Source: Sulfurimonas sp. (lineage in GTDB: Bacteria; Campylobacterota; Campylobacteria; Campylobacterales; Sulfurimonadaceae). Taken from it: DNA of 64,000 bases. The stretch is taken from NCBI RefSeq assembly GCF_026196735.1, contig NZ_JAPHUF010000012.1, forward strand, positions 372,001 to 436,000. Direction: 5' to 3'. Below the pieces are notes generated by a model, which did not search any database, was not told the DNA's origin, and saw nothing but the letters and a program-made list of their open reading frames with translations. A program made the translations under genes and the position numbers. Within the stretch, counting starts at the first letter, position 1; every line of letters begins with the position of its first letter. Positions 28,937 to 36,528 of this stretch are shown one piece after another.

Positions 28937-29465
28937 TTTTACAAGACAAAACCTTTATCTTTTAGGACTTTCTATATTGTTACTAATCTTTGTTCTAATA
29001 TTTTCATTTTCTGTTTTAATCCCAAAAGGTAAAGAGTATAGAGTTAAAAGAAACGATTTAAGAAAAGATAAGCTTGAGTTAAAACAGATAAGTAATTTTT
29101 CTGATGAGACTGTAGATACGCTTCAGAAACTTCAAACTGATAACAGACATATAATTACGGCATTTGATACCGAATTTAATGTCCAAAGATTTGAAAAACA
29201 ACATAAAAGCTTTTTCTCTTCTTTGAAGCTCTCTAAAAAATCTAGAATTGCCAATGAGGATGACTTTACGGTATATGAGGTAAATACAACTTCACAAATT
29301 AGCTCACCAAAAAGTTTTTACAACTTTTTAGACGCAGTAAATAAAAGTGACTGGATTATCGGGGTTAATTTTCCTATAAACTTTAAAAGAGAAGGTGAGA
29401 TTATCAGCTCATCTTTTACTATGAAAGTTTATGGCAAATACGATAACTCAAATAGCAGTAAATAA
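28926..29465 (+). CDS. PilO-like inner-membrane protein
   Basis: The 179 residues have one TM helix (about residues 10-32, LYLLGLSILLLIFVLIFSFSVLI), then a coiled coil (KEYRVKRNDLRKDKLELKQISN) and a small periplasmic alpha/beta domain. This is the topology of PilO/GspM. Third of a PilM-PilN-PilO-like set, it may be part of the platform for a DNA-uptake or pilus machine whose secretin and ATPases are elsewhere. Its 3' end overlaps the convergent tilS by 18 bases. Confidence 0.58.
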   Translation: MKIDFTRQNLYLLGLSILLLIFVLIFSFSVLIPKGKEYRVKRNDLRKDKLELKQISNFSDETVDTLQKLQTDNRHIITAFDTEFNVQRFEKQHKSFFSSLKLSKKSRIANEDDFTVYEVNTTSQISSPKSFYNFLDAVNKSDWIIGVNFPINFKREGEIISSSFTMKVYGKYDNSNSSK

Positions 29466-30449
29466 CTCTTTTATCTTTTGGAAAACTTCTCTGTTTTCAT
29501 AAAAATAGGGACGAAGTTTTGGTTCTATTTTTAAAATTCTCATCTGCTCTTTAAACTCTTTTGTCATGTTTATTTTTTGGGAACTAAAGGGTGCTATAAA
29601 AACAAAATCACTGTTTTGAACTACTACGAACTTTCGTCCTACAACTAGAGTTTCTTTTGTTTTTAGAAGTTCTCTCTCGTTTGATGTCAGCATGTATTTT
29701 TGTGACTTTAAATATTTGTCAATAGCATAGATATTACTTCTTACATTATTGGAGTTATTAAAGTAAGCAAAATTGTCAATACTCTTTACTTTTATATCCC
29801 CAATTAAAGCATCTCTGTCTTCATCTATATACTTAAAACTCTTTTTTATGCCATCTAAGTGCTCTTTTAAAAGAGGATTGGAGTATTTGTGTCTAAAGCT
29901 GTTTCTTTTTATGCCCTCATCCAGATTGCTCTTATCTTCGAAGTATTTAATGTCATTGGTGTTTAAATATTCTAAAAGCTCATTTTTATCTACATGTAAA
30001 AGAGGGCGGATTAGTTTATAGTTTTCTCTAAGCTCTATCGTTTTCATACCTGCAAGCTCAGCGCAGCCGGCACCTTTACAAAATTGCATAAGCATCCACT
30101 CAAATCTATCTCCCAAATGATGAGCAGTTAACAGGTTGTCATATCTGTGCTCTTTAATAAGCTCTTCAAAGAAATCGTACCTTATCTCTCTTGCATTTGA
30201 TTCAAAATTTGTGTCAATTTTTTGTGCATCTAAAAGATGACATGTAGAGTTATGTTGTTTAGCTAACTCTTTGGCGTAAGCCACTTCATCTTGGCTTTGT
30301 TTCCTTGAGCCATAATTGACGATTGCAATGTCAAACTTGATGTTATGTTGAGTTAGAAGAAAAAATAGAGCAGTTGAATCCACTCCGGCAGAAAAAGCTA
30401 AAAGATTCTTTTTGTCTTTTAACTCAGAGAGTGTGCTATTTTCAAGCAT
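29448..30449 (-). CDS. tilS: tRNA(Ile)-lysidine synthase
   Basis: Modifies C34 of the CAU tRNA to lysidine so that it reads AUA. The N-terminal P-loop pyrophosphatase motif is LLAFSAGVDSTALFFLL (residues 16-32; SAGVDS in place of SGGxDS). A family motif LTAHHLGDRFEWMLMQFCKGAG follows. At 333 residues it is a short form without the large C-terminal domain, normal in this phylum. It overlaps the end of rimO by eight bases, a pairing also known from Campylobacter. Confidence 0.93.
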   Translation of the reverse strand: MLENSTLSELKDKKNLLAFSAGVDSTALFFLLTQHNIKFDIAIVNYGSRKQSQDEVAYAKELAKQHNSTCHLLDAQKIDTNFESNAREIRYDFFEELIKEHRYDNLLTAHHLGDRFEWMLMQFCKGAGCAELAGMKTIELRENYKLIRPLLHVDKNELLEYLNTNDIKYFEDKSNLDEGIKRNSFRHKYSNPLLKEHLDGIKKSFKYIDEDRDALIGDIKVKSIDNFAYFNNSNNVRSNIYAIDKYLKSQKYMLTSNERELLKTKETLVVGRKFVVVQNSDFVFIAPFSSQKINMTKEFKEQMRILKIEPKLRPYFYENREVFQKIKELFTAI

Positions 30450-31755
30450 TGTCTACTGTTGCAGTTAAGATATTTCCGACGATGCCGGTGATCTTTGCTT
30501 TGTAGATTTTGCCAAACTCCAAGTCTTCATCTTTGACCCTGTCGTTGACATAGATCTCACCGTCGATCTCAGGTGCCCATATAGTCTCTTTTGCGCTTAA
30601 AAGATACTCATGCTCATCACTCTCGCCATCAATGATAATATCAACTTCTTTGCCAATTTCAGCTTTAAGTGATTTTTCCAGACATTCAGAAGCGATTTGA
30701 CCAAGTATATCTGCGCGCTCGGCTATAACTTTAGCAGAAATTTTTTCACTCATATCATAAGCAGGAGTGGTCTCTTCATCTGAGTATGAAAATACATTTA
30801 TGCGGTCAAATCCAAAGCTTGAAGCAAATTCACACATCTCATCAAACATGCTCTCAGTTTCACCGGGGTGTCCGACTATAAAACTGGTGCGTAAAAAAGA
30901 GTTAGGAAGTGATTTCATATACTCTAAAAGTTCAAGAGTCTGCGCTTTACCAAAACCTCTTTTCATTATGCGAAACATCTCATCATTTATGTGCTGAATA
31001 GGCATGTCAAAGTAGTTATGAAAAATCTTGCTTTTGCCGATGTTTTTAAGTAGTGAGATAGTTGTTGTAGAAGGGTAAAGATAAAGGATTCTGGCACTTT
31101 TAACACCCTCTATAAGCTCTATGCGCTGGATAAGAAGACTTAGACCGTCTTTGATGTTTTGGTCACGCAAGTAAGAGCTTGAATCTTGAGAAACAAAAGA
31201 AAAATCATAATACCCCTTTGCCACAAGGCCCTCAACTTCTGTGGCAATTGAGTCAAGATTTCTAGAGTTGAGCTTGCCTTTAAATGATGGGATAGCACAA
31301 AAACTACACGCTTGATTACAACCCTCTGAGAGTTTTATGTAAGCGTGGTAAGATGAACCGGTTACTACACGCTCAGCTCCATCTATTAAGAATACTTCAT
31401 CAGAGAAACGGCTCTCTTTTTGTGCTAAAAGTTCATCAATCCTGTCATAATCACCGACACCTGTAAAGATGTCAACTTCAGGCATATCTGCAGCTAACTC
31501 TTCACGATATCTCTCGCTCAAACATCCCGCCACAACTAAAAGACTGTCTTGTTTTCTGGCGTCGTGCAGGTTTAGTATGGTATTTATAGACTCTTCTTTT
31601 GCCGCATCAATAAAGCCACATGTATTTACTATGATTACATCTGCATTTTCATTATCATCACTCAGTTCAAAGTTTTGAAGTCTACCCATCATTACTTCTG
31701 TATCAACCAGGTTTTTTGTACATCCAAGAGATACTATGTGAAGTTTATTGCTCAT
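30442..31755 (-). CDS. rimO: Ribosomal protein uS12 methylthiotransferase RimO
   Basis: Radical-SAM methylthiotransferase acting on Asp88 of ribosomal protein S12. Its 437 residues show the UPF0004 domain (SLGCTKNLVDTEVMMGRL, NTCGFIDAAKEES, GCLSERY), the SAM-cluster motif CNQACSFCAIPSFKG and a C-terminal TRAM domain. The residues CTKNLVDTE and IPSFKGK separate RimO from MiaB. It lies in an operon with tilS. A YcaO protein, in E. coli a RimO accessory factor, is encoded at 48719. Confidence 0.95.
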   Translation of the reverse strand: MSNKLHIVSLGCTKNLVDTEVMMGRLQNFELSDDNENADVIIVNTCGFIDAAKEESINTILNLHDARKQDSLLVVAGCLSERYREELAADMPEVDIFTGVGDYDRIDELLAQKESRFSDEVFLIDGAERVVTGSSYHAYIKLSEGCNQACSFCAIPSFKGKLNSRNLDSIATEVEGLVAKGYYDFSFVSQDSSSYLRDQNIKDGLSLLIQRIELIEGVKSARILYLYPSTTTISLLKNIGKSKIFHNYFDMPIQHINDEMFRIMKRGFGKAQTLELLEYMKSLPNSFLRTSFIVGHPGETESMFDEMCEFASSFGFDRINVFSYSDEETTPAYDMSEKISAKVIAERADILGQIASECLEKSLKAEIGKEVDIIIDGESDEHEYLLSAKETIWAPEIDGEIYVNDRVKDEDLEFGKIYKAKITGIVGNILTATVDNA

Positions 31756-31801
31756 TATTACTACTTTATAAATATTTTTCGTATTATACTATAATGTCGA
31801 G

Positions 31802-32956
31802 ATGAAAATATATGATGTAATTATCTTGGGTGCCGGGGCAAGTGGTTTGATGTGTGCCTCGCACCTTGATAAAAAATTCACTGCAGCGCTCGTAGATGTA
31901 AACTCTAAAGTTGCACAAAAGCTCAAGATTTCCGGTGGAGGAAAGTGCAATATCACAAATGTACATGTAAGCCAAGAGAACTATGACGGCAATGGGGAAT
32001 TTATATCTTATACTTTAAATGATTTTTCTAAAGATGATTTACTTGAGTATTTACATGTAAACGGCGTAGAGCCTGTTATCCGCAAAAATCGTTACTACTT
32101 CTGCAGAGATTCATCTGATGAGATTATAAATATTTTAAAAAAACAGACTCTACATGTAGATATGCTTTTAAATAGAGATATATTACATGTAAGTAAAAAA
32201 AATGACATCTTTGAAGTAAAAACATCGAGTGGAGTTTTAAAAACAAAAAGACTTATTGTGGCAACCGGCGGTAAAAGTTTTGCCAATCTTGGTGCAAGTG
32301 ATATCGGTCTGGAGATTGCAAAAGACTTTGATATCAAAGTTAAAGATTTTACTCCGGCACTTGTCGGTCTGACTGTTCAAAAAGATCAGTTTTGGATGAA
32401 AGAGCTCAGCGGTCTTAGCTGTTATGTAAATATAAAAGTAGAAGATAAGATTTTAAAAGAAGAGATGCTTTTTGCACATAAGGGCATAAGCGGACCGGCT
32501 GTTCTTTCAGCATCACTTTACTGGAAGAAAGGAAATATAGCTATTGATTTTTTGCCAAGTAAGAGTATTTTAGAGCTTATCAATGGAAGTAAAAAAATGG
32601 TTAGTTCTGTTATCCCTCTGCCAAAAAGACTATCACGCGAGATATTAAAAGCTCTACATGTAGAAGATGTAGAGTGTAAAAAACTAAGCCAAGAGTCTAA
32701 GAAAAACTTACAAAAGATTCATAACTATGAGTTCGCTCCGGCAGGTAATTTTGGTTTTACTAAAGCTGAAGTATGCCGTGGCGGTGTACTCAGCGATGAG
32801 TTAAACTTTGCGACATTTGAGTCTTTACATGTAGAAAACTTACACTTTATAGGCGAGGTCATAGATGTGACAGGCGAGCTTGGCGGATACAATTTTCAGT
32901 GGGCATTTAGCAGCGCGGTAACTTGTGCAAGAGCGATAAATGCTACTAGGGCTTAA
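31802..32956 (+). CDS. NAD(P)/FAD-dependent oxidoreductase, HI0933/BaiN family
   Basis: Flavoprotein of 384 residues with an N-terminal FAD-binding motif (DVIILGAGASGLMCA), KISGGGKCNITN, and a C-terminal GGYNFQWAFSSA that contacts FAD. The family has largely unknown substrates; some members reduce steroid double bonds. The gene is odd in holding six TACATGTA octamers (31962, 32052, 32151, 32184, 32655 and 32826), all read in the same frame as x-His-Val (mostly Leu-His-Val). It stands alone, divergent from rimO with a 46-base gap. Confidence 0.9.
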   Translation: MKIYDVIILGAGASGLMCASHLDKKFTAALVDVNSKVAQKLKISGGGKCNITNVHVSQENYDGNGEFISYTLNDFSKDDLLEYLHVNGVEPVIRKNRYYFCRDSSDEIINILKKQTLHVDMLLNRDILHVSKKNDIFEVKTSSGVLKTKRLIVATGGKSFANLGASDIGLEIAKDFDIKVKDFTPALVGLTVQKDQFWMKELSGLSCYVNIKVEDKILKEEMLFAHKGISGPAVLSASLYWKKGNIAIDFLPSKSILELINGSKKMVSSVIPLPKRLSREILKALHVEDVECKKLSQESKKNLQKIHNYEFAPAGNFGFTKAEVCRGGVLSDELNFATFESLHVENLHFIGEVIDVTGELGGYNFQWAFSSAVTCARAINATRA

Positions 32957-33283
32957 TCAGTAAAGCTTAGAGTTCATATTGAACTTATCGTAGTAGACAT
33001 CAATCATCTCTTTTAACAGCTTGTCATCCAAGCTTGTTTTTTCTTTTATGCCAAACCTATTTAGATATCCGACAGGCAGAATTGATTTTTCAAATGTAGG
33101 GTTTTTGAGATACTCAAATATCGCTTTTTTGATTTTTTTTTCGCTGCTGTATTTTAGAGTATATTTTTTCATCATCATATTAAATTTAAAATCATCTCCG
33201 TGACAATTTAAACAGTTTTGCTCAAATGAAGATGCACCCAAAATAGACGAAAATAAAATTATAAATATAGTTGTTCTTACCAT
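32957..33283 (-). CDS. Small periplasmic c-type cytochrome-like protein
   Basis: The 108-residue product has a signal peptide (about residues 1-18) and one heme c attachment site, CLNCH (NCLNCHGDDF, residues 24-28). Two Met-rich clusters are possible distal ligands (NMMMKKY). The domain lacks the full class I cytochrome c fold signature. It is the last gene of the two-component operon, overlapping the kinase stop by seven bases. This suggests a redox or metal-sensing accessory for the kinase, but that link is inference. Confidence 0.75.
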   Translation of the reverse strand: MVRTTIFIILFSSILGASSFEQNCLNCHGDDFKFNMMMKKYTLKYSSEKKIKKAIFEYLKNPTFEKSILPVGYLNRFGIKEKTSLDDKLLKEMIDVYYDKFNMNSKLY

Positions 33284-34425
33284 GTCAATATAACCTTTGT
33301 ACCTTTGTTGATAACGGATTTAATATCAATTTTTATATCATACTCATCTATAATAGATTTGATGATGTCATAGCCGATTCCAAATCCGCCTTGAGTTTTA
33401 TCGAACCTGCGATATCTCTCAAAAATTTTATTTATTTCATCCTCGCTCATCCCTTTGCCTTCATCAGAAACACTTAGTAATGTTGAGGTTAAAGTGATAT
33501 TTATATTAGTCTCTTTATCTGTATATTTAATGGCATTAGAGAGTATATTGTCAATCAAACGCTCTATTTTTTGCTTGTCTGCATTGAAATATACATTTTC
33601 TTCTATCTCTGCATGTATGTTTAGTTTTTTAATATTTGCCATATGCGTAAAATAGTGTATTCTTTGATTTAACATGTCAGATAAATTCAGCTCTTCGTTT
33701 TGAGATGAGACTTGATGGTTTAGCAGAAGGTAAACCAAGTCCTGATACAAGTTTGAGACGGTAGTAGAAGCCGTTTTTATTCTTTGGAGTTTTTTCATGG
33801 ATTTTTCATCACAGTTTTGTGGATCGAGTGTCTCAATATTGGCAAGAATTGTTGTAATTGGAGTATTTAACTCATGCGTTGTGTCTTTGATGAAGTTATC
33901 CAGAAGCCGTAGATTGTCTCTTAATGGTTTTAACACAAGTTTTACTAAGAAAAAAGAAGTAATTATAGTAATAATTATTACTACTATTGCAAGAGTGACT
34001 AACTCATTTAAAATATTCATAGGGGTGGTTTTTTTCTCTATCACTGTGTATGCAGCACCAAGATAGTAAGGTTGAAGTGAAGATATATAATATGAATTGG
34101 AACCAATAAAGAAAAATTCTTTATCCAAATCTGTTACTTGTGTTTTAAGTGTTGAAAAAATCAAGTTTTTATCTATATCGTAAATAGCACTGTTGAAATC
34201 TTTAAATCTTGGATATTCATATTTTTCATCACTGCTTTCATGAACAGATAAAAGTTTATCCTCAAGTGTCAAGCTGTACTCTTTTAGAAGCTCTTTTTCA
34301 CTGTGTGTGAGCTGCTCTTGTTTGTAAAAATAGTAACTGGTAAAAAGTGTTGCAATCAAAAGCAGGGTAGAGCTTAAGTAAAGAGCAAGCACATAAATTA
34401 TAGTTTGTTTTTCGCTCTTATACAA
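33277..34425 (-). CDS. Sensor histidine kinase
   Basis: Membrane sensor kinase of 382 residues. TM1 spans about residues 10-30 and TM2 about 137-160, with a roughly 105-residue periplasmic sensor domain between. The H-box is DTTHELNTPITTILANIE, the N-box NILSNAIKYTDKE, and G boxes are DEGKGMSEDEINKIF and GGFGIGYDIIK. Its start overlaps the regulator gene by eight bases. Together with the regulator it likely controls the adjacent TolC exporter and small proteins through the repeated promoter motif described below. The signal is unknown. Confidence 0.94.
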   Translation of the reverse strand: MYKSEKQTIIYVLALYLSSTLLLIATLFTSYYFYKQEQLTHSEKELLKEYSLTLEDKLLSVHESSDEKYEYPRFKDFNSAIYDIDKNLIFSTLKTQVTDLDKEFFFIGSNSYYISSLQPYYLGAAYTVIEKKTTPMNILNELVTLAIVVIIITIITSFFLVKLVLKPLRDNLRLLDNFIKDTTHELNTPITTILANIETLDPQNCDEKSMKKLQRIKTASTTVSNLYQDLVYLLLNHQVSSQNEELNLSDMLNQRIHYFTHMANIKKLNIHAEIEENVYFNADKQKIERLIDNILSNAIKYTDKETNINITLTSTLLSVSDEGKGMSEDEINKIFERYRRFDKTQGGFGIGYDIIKSIIDEYDIKIDIKSVINKGTKVILTW

Positions 34426-35074
34426 GTTTATAACCTACTTTTTTTATACTTAGTATATTTTCTTTTCCTAAATGTTTACGCAAGTTTTTTATGTATGTTC
34501 TTAAACTCATTTCACTGTGGGGCTTATCAAATGACCAGACATTTTGGTAAATATCTTCAAATGATACACACTCATTTTTATGTTTTAAAAGTAATTTTAA
34601 AAGTAGAACTTCTTTTGGATTTAGCAATATTTTTTCGTTATCAACTATAAGTTTAGTTGTTTGAGTATCAAAATATATATCTTTAGTTACAAGAACAAGA
34701 GCATCTTGCGATTTAAATTCTCTTTTTAAAAGTGCTTTTATGCGAAACAGCAACTCCTTTAAAGCAAAAGGTTTTTTTATATAATCATCAGCACCGGATG
34801 TATAACCTTGAGATAAATCATCAATACTGTTGAGTGAAGTTGTGAAAATAGCAGGAGTTGATATGCCGGCCTCTCTTAGCTCTTTTAGCAAAGCAAATCC
34901 GTTAATCTGTGGAACATTTACATCAAGTAAAAACATATCAAAATTCTGTTTAAAAATAGTTTCTAAGGCTTCATTTCCATCATAAACAGCAACAATGTCA
35001 AAGCCTTCATCTATCAGAAACTCTTCAACCGTTTCTGATAAATCTATGTCATCTTCTAAGTATAAAATTTTCAT
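34418..35074 (-). CDS. OmpR/PhoB-family response regulator
   Basis: The 218-residue protein has a receiver domain with an acidic pair (LEDDIDLSE), the phospho-acceptor Asp in MFLLDVNVPQINGF, and Lys in YIKKPFALKE. A winged-helix domain follows (SLRTYIKNLRKHLGKENI to VGYKLV). OmpR-family regulators bind direct repeats spaced 10 or 11 bp. Three such repeats at 11-bp period lie upstream of the 101-aa, 82-aa and TolC genes. It probably shares a transcript with the upstream 101-aa gene, 23 bases away. Confidence 0.94.
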   Translation of the reverse strand: MKILYLEDDIDLSETVEEFLIDEGFDIVAVYDGNEALETIFKQNFDMFLLDVNVPQINGFALLKELREAGISTPAIFTTSLNSIDDLSQGYTSGADDYIKKPFALKELLFRIKALLKREFKSQDALVLVTKDIYFDTQTTKLIVDNEKILLNPKEVLLLKLLLKHKNECVSFEDIYQNVWSFDKPHSEMSLRTYIKNLRKHLGKENILSIKKVGYKLV

Positions 35075-35097
35075 AAAAAATTATACCTAAAAAACTA

Positions 35098-35403
35098 TTA
35101 TGCATATACTAAAAAACCTTCAGTTTCTGCTTCATTGACATCAGCCTTAGTCAAAATATCAAGAAGTGTTTGAGTGTATTCTTCAGCACTCATAGCAGAA
35201 GCATCTACCTCTTTCATTTGGGTAACTGCCGCCATTCTCTCTTCTTCACTCATAGAGCTAAGACTTTCTTTCATGGTATCTCTATCTTGGGTAGATAAAC
35301 TCTGCATGATATCTCTCATACCGCCTTGACCCTGACCTCCGCCAGAACCATCCATTTTTCTCATCTGCATTTGCTGCATTGAGCTATATGAACCTACATC
35401 CAT
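35098..35403 (-). CDS. Small Met/Gly-rich protein of the two-component operon, 101 aa
   Basis: No family recognised. The N-terminus is Met/Gln-rich and then Gly-rich (MQQMQMRKMDGSGGGQGQGG). The rest is an acidic helical segment with a CpxP/Spy-like flavour (DRDTMKESLSSMSEEERMAAVTQMKEV). No clear signal peptide is seen. A perfect AAGGAG site lies ahead of the ATG. A direct-repeat operator and TATACT -10 precede it, so it probably starts the operon that continues with the response regulator, kinase and cytochrome. The Met-rich start could bind Cu(I), which is speculation. Confidence 0.65.
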   Translation of the reverse strand: MDVGSYSSMQQMQMRKMDGSGGGQGQGGMRDIMQSLSTQDRDTMKESLSSMSEEERMAAVTQMKEVDASAMSAEEYTQTLLDILTKADVNEAETEGFLVYA

Positions 35404-35432
35404 TTTGTCTCCTTTTTTACTAAAGATAAAAA

Positions 35433-35466
35433 AGTATATGTAATAAATGTGAAAAAATCGTGAATT
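35433..35466 (-). promoter_or_regulatory. Direct-repeat promoter of 101-aa/regulator/kinase operon
   Basis: Read on the minus strand: AATTCACG, three bases, TTTTCACA (35448-35466), nine bases, then TATACT (35433-35438) as a -10. The same geometry is found at 35777-35810 and 40109-40142. The repeat sits 45-63 bases before the 101-aa start codon and where the -35 would be, as for an activated promoter. This implies autoregulation by the encoded response regulator. Confidence 0.65.
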
Positions 35467-35500
35467 CTTACTTTTGAGAACGATTTTTGCTTGTAGTTAG

Positions 35501-35749
35501 TTATCTACGACCGCCTCCGCCGCCTTTAGAGCCTTTATATTGATTTCCTGTTCCGTCTTGGGGACCTGAACTTCCTGCATTCTCATTTCCTTTTCTGTAC
35601 CTGTTTTGTTTTTTTTCACCGGAGCCTTGATTATTTTGATTCATAGAGCGCTCTTGTATCTGTTGCATTTTTGCTTCATGTTCTGCAAAGCTGTCCTCTG
35701 CAAAACAGATACTCGCTGCCAACACTGAGAGTAGTAAAATTTTTTTCAT
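35501..35749 (-). CDS. Small secreted glycine/asparagine-rich protein, 82 aa
   Basis: A signal peptide (MKKILLLSVLAASICFA) is followed by an exported region of about 65 residues, low-complexity and basic. It is rich in Gly, Asn, Gln and Lys and ends SKGGGGGRR. No family recognised. It lies downstream of the exporter ATPase gene but has its own direct-repeat promoter, so it can be induced strongly and separately. It might be a periplasmic stress protein or a substrate of the exporter; neither can be shown from sequence. The ribosome site AAGGA is eight bases before the start. Confidence 0.65.
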   Translation of the reverse strand: MKKILLLSVLAASICFAEDSFAEHEAKMQQIQERSMNQNNQGSGEKKQNRYRKGNENAGSSGPQDGTGNQYKGSKGGGGGRR

Positions 35750-35776
35750 CGGTAAATCCTTATTTTTATTTTCTCT

Positions 35777-35810
35777 ATTATGATGATAATCTGTGAAATA
35801 TTTGTGAAAT
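35777..35810 (-). promoter_or_regulatory. Direct-repeat promoter of 82-aa secreted protein
   Basis: Minus strand: ATTTCACA, three bases, ATTTCACA (35792-35810, two perfect copies at 11-bp period), nine bases, then CATAAT (35777-35782). It is located 43-61 bases upstream of the 82-aa gene, between it and the ATPase stop. This is the best-matching of the three sites and defines the consensus. Confidence 0.7.
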
Positions 35811-35814
35811 GAAA

Positions 35815-36528
35815 TTACAATATTTGTTTCTCATCTGAATCATGAAAAACTATGCCTCTGTTTTGTATTTTCATTATTCTGTCACAGTATGGAAGGATTC
35901 TTTCATCATGCGTAACTGTGATGATTGCAACATTTTGCTCGGATGCAATCTTTTTAAGCATTTTTATAACACTAACAGCTCTCTCACCGTCTAATGCAGC
36001 CGTTGGCTCATCTGCAAGGATTATCTCAGGATTGTTTGCAAGTGCGCGTGCAATCGCAACTCTTTGGTTTTGTCCTCCTGATAGTTGTGATGACATGTTG
36101 TATGCTTTGTCGTCTATTTCGAGGTATTTTAAAAGCTCCATGGCCTTCTTTTGAGCATCTTTTTCACTTACTTTATTTGCTTGAGGAAGAAGTGTTATGT
36201 TTTCTAAAACATTTAAAAATGGTATTAGATAGTGCGCTTGAAATATAAAACCAATCTTCTCTCTTCGAATGCGACGAGTATCTTTTGCCATCCATTTGTC
36301 TTTGTAGACCATGTCTTCTCCAAGCCAAATTTCTCCGCTTGTCGGCTCTATTACACAGCCTATCATCATCAAAAGAGTTGTTTTTCCTGCACCGCTTGGC
36401 GCAATGAGTGCAACAACTTCGCCTTTTTTTATTTCAAATGAGGCATTTTCAATAACCTTAACAAGGTTTTCATCTTTTCCAAAATTTTTGACTAAGTTTT
36501 TGACTTTAATGGCGATTTGTTGATTCAT
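35815..36528 (-). CDS. ABC exporter ATP-binding protein, MacB/LolD type
   Basis: The 237-residue ATPase has Walker A APSGAGKTT, a Q-loop (IGFIFQAHYLIPFLNVLENI), signature LSGGQNQRVAIARAL, Walker B IILADEPTAALD and the H-loop His (VTHDE). The Q-loop spacing and signature match LolD/MacB ATPases, which pair with FtsX-like permeases. It abuts the permease gene with no gap. Walker A starts with AP in place of GP, a small deviation. It energises the exporter formed with the next three gene products. Confidence 0.93.
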   Translation of the reverse strand: MNQQIAIKVKNLVKNFGKDENLVKVIENASFEIKKGEVVALIAPSGAGKTTLLMMIGCVIEPTSGEIWLGEDMVYKDKWMAKDTRRIRREKIGFIFQAHYLIPFLNVLENITLLPQANKVSEKDAQKKAMELLKYLEIDDKAYNMSSQLSGGQNQRVAIARALANNPEIILADEPTAALDGERAVSVIKMLKKIASEQNVAIITVTHDERILPYCDRIMKIQNRGIVFHDSDEKQIL

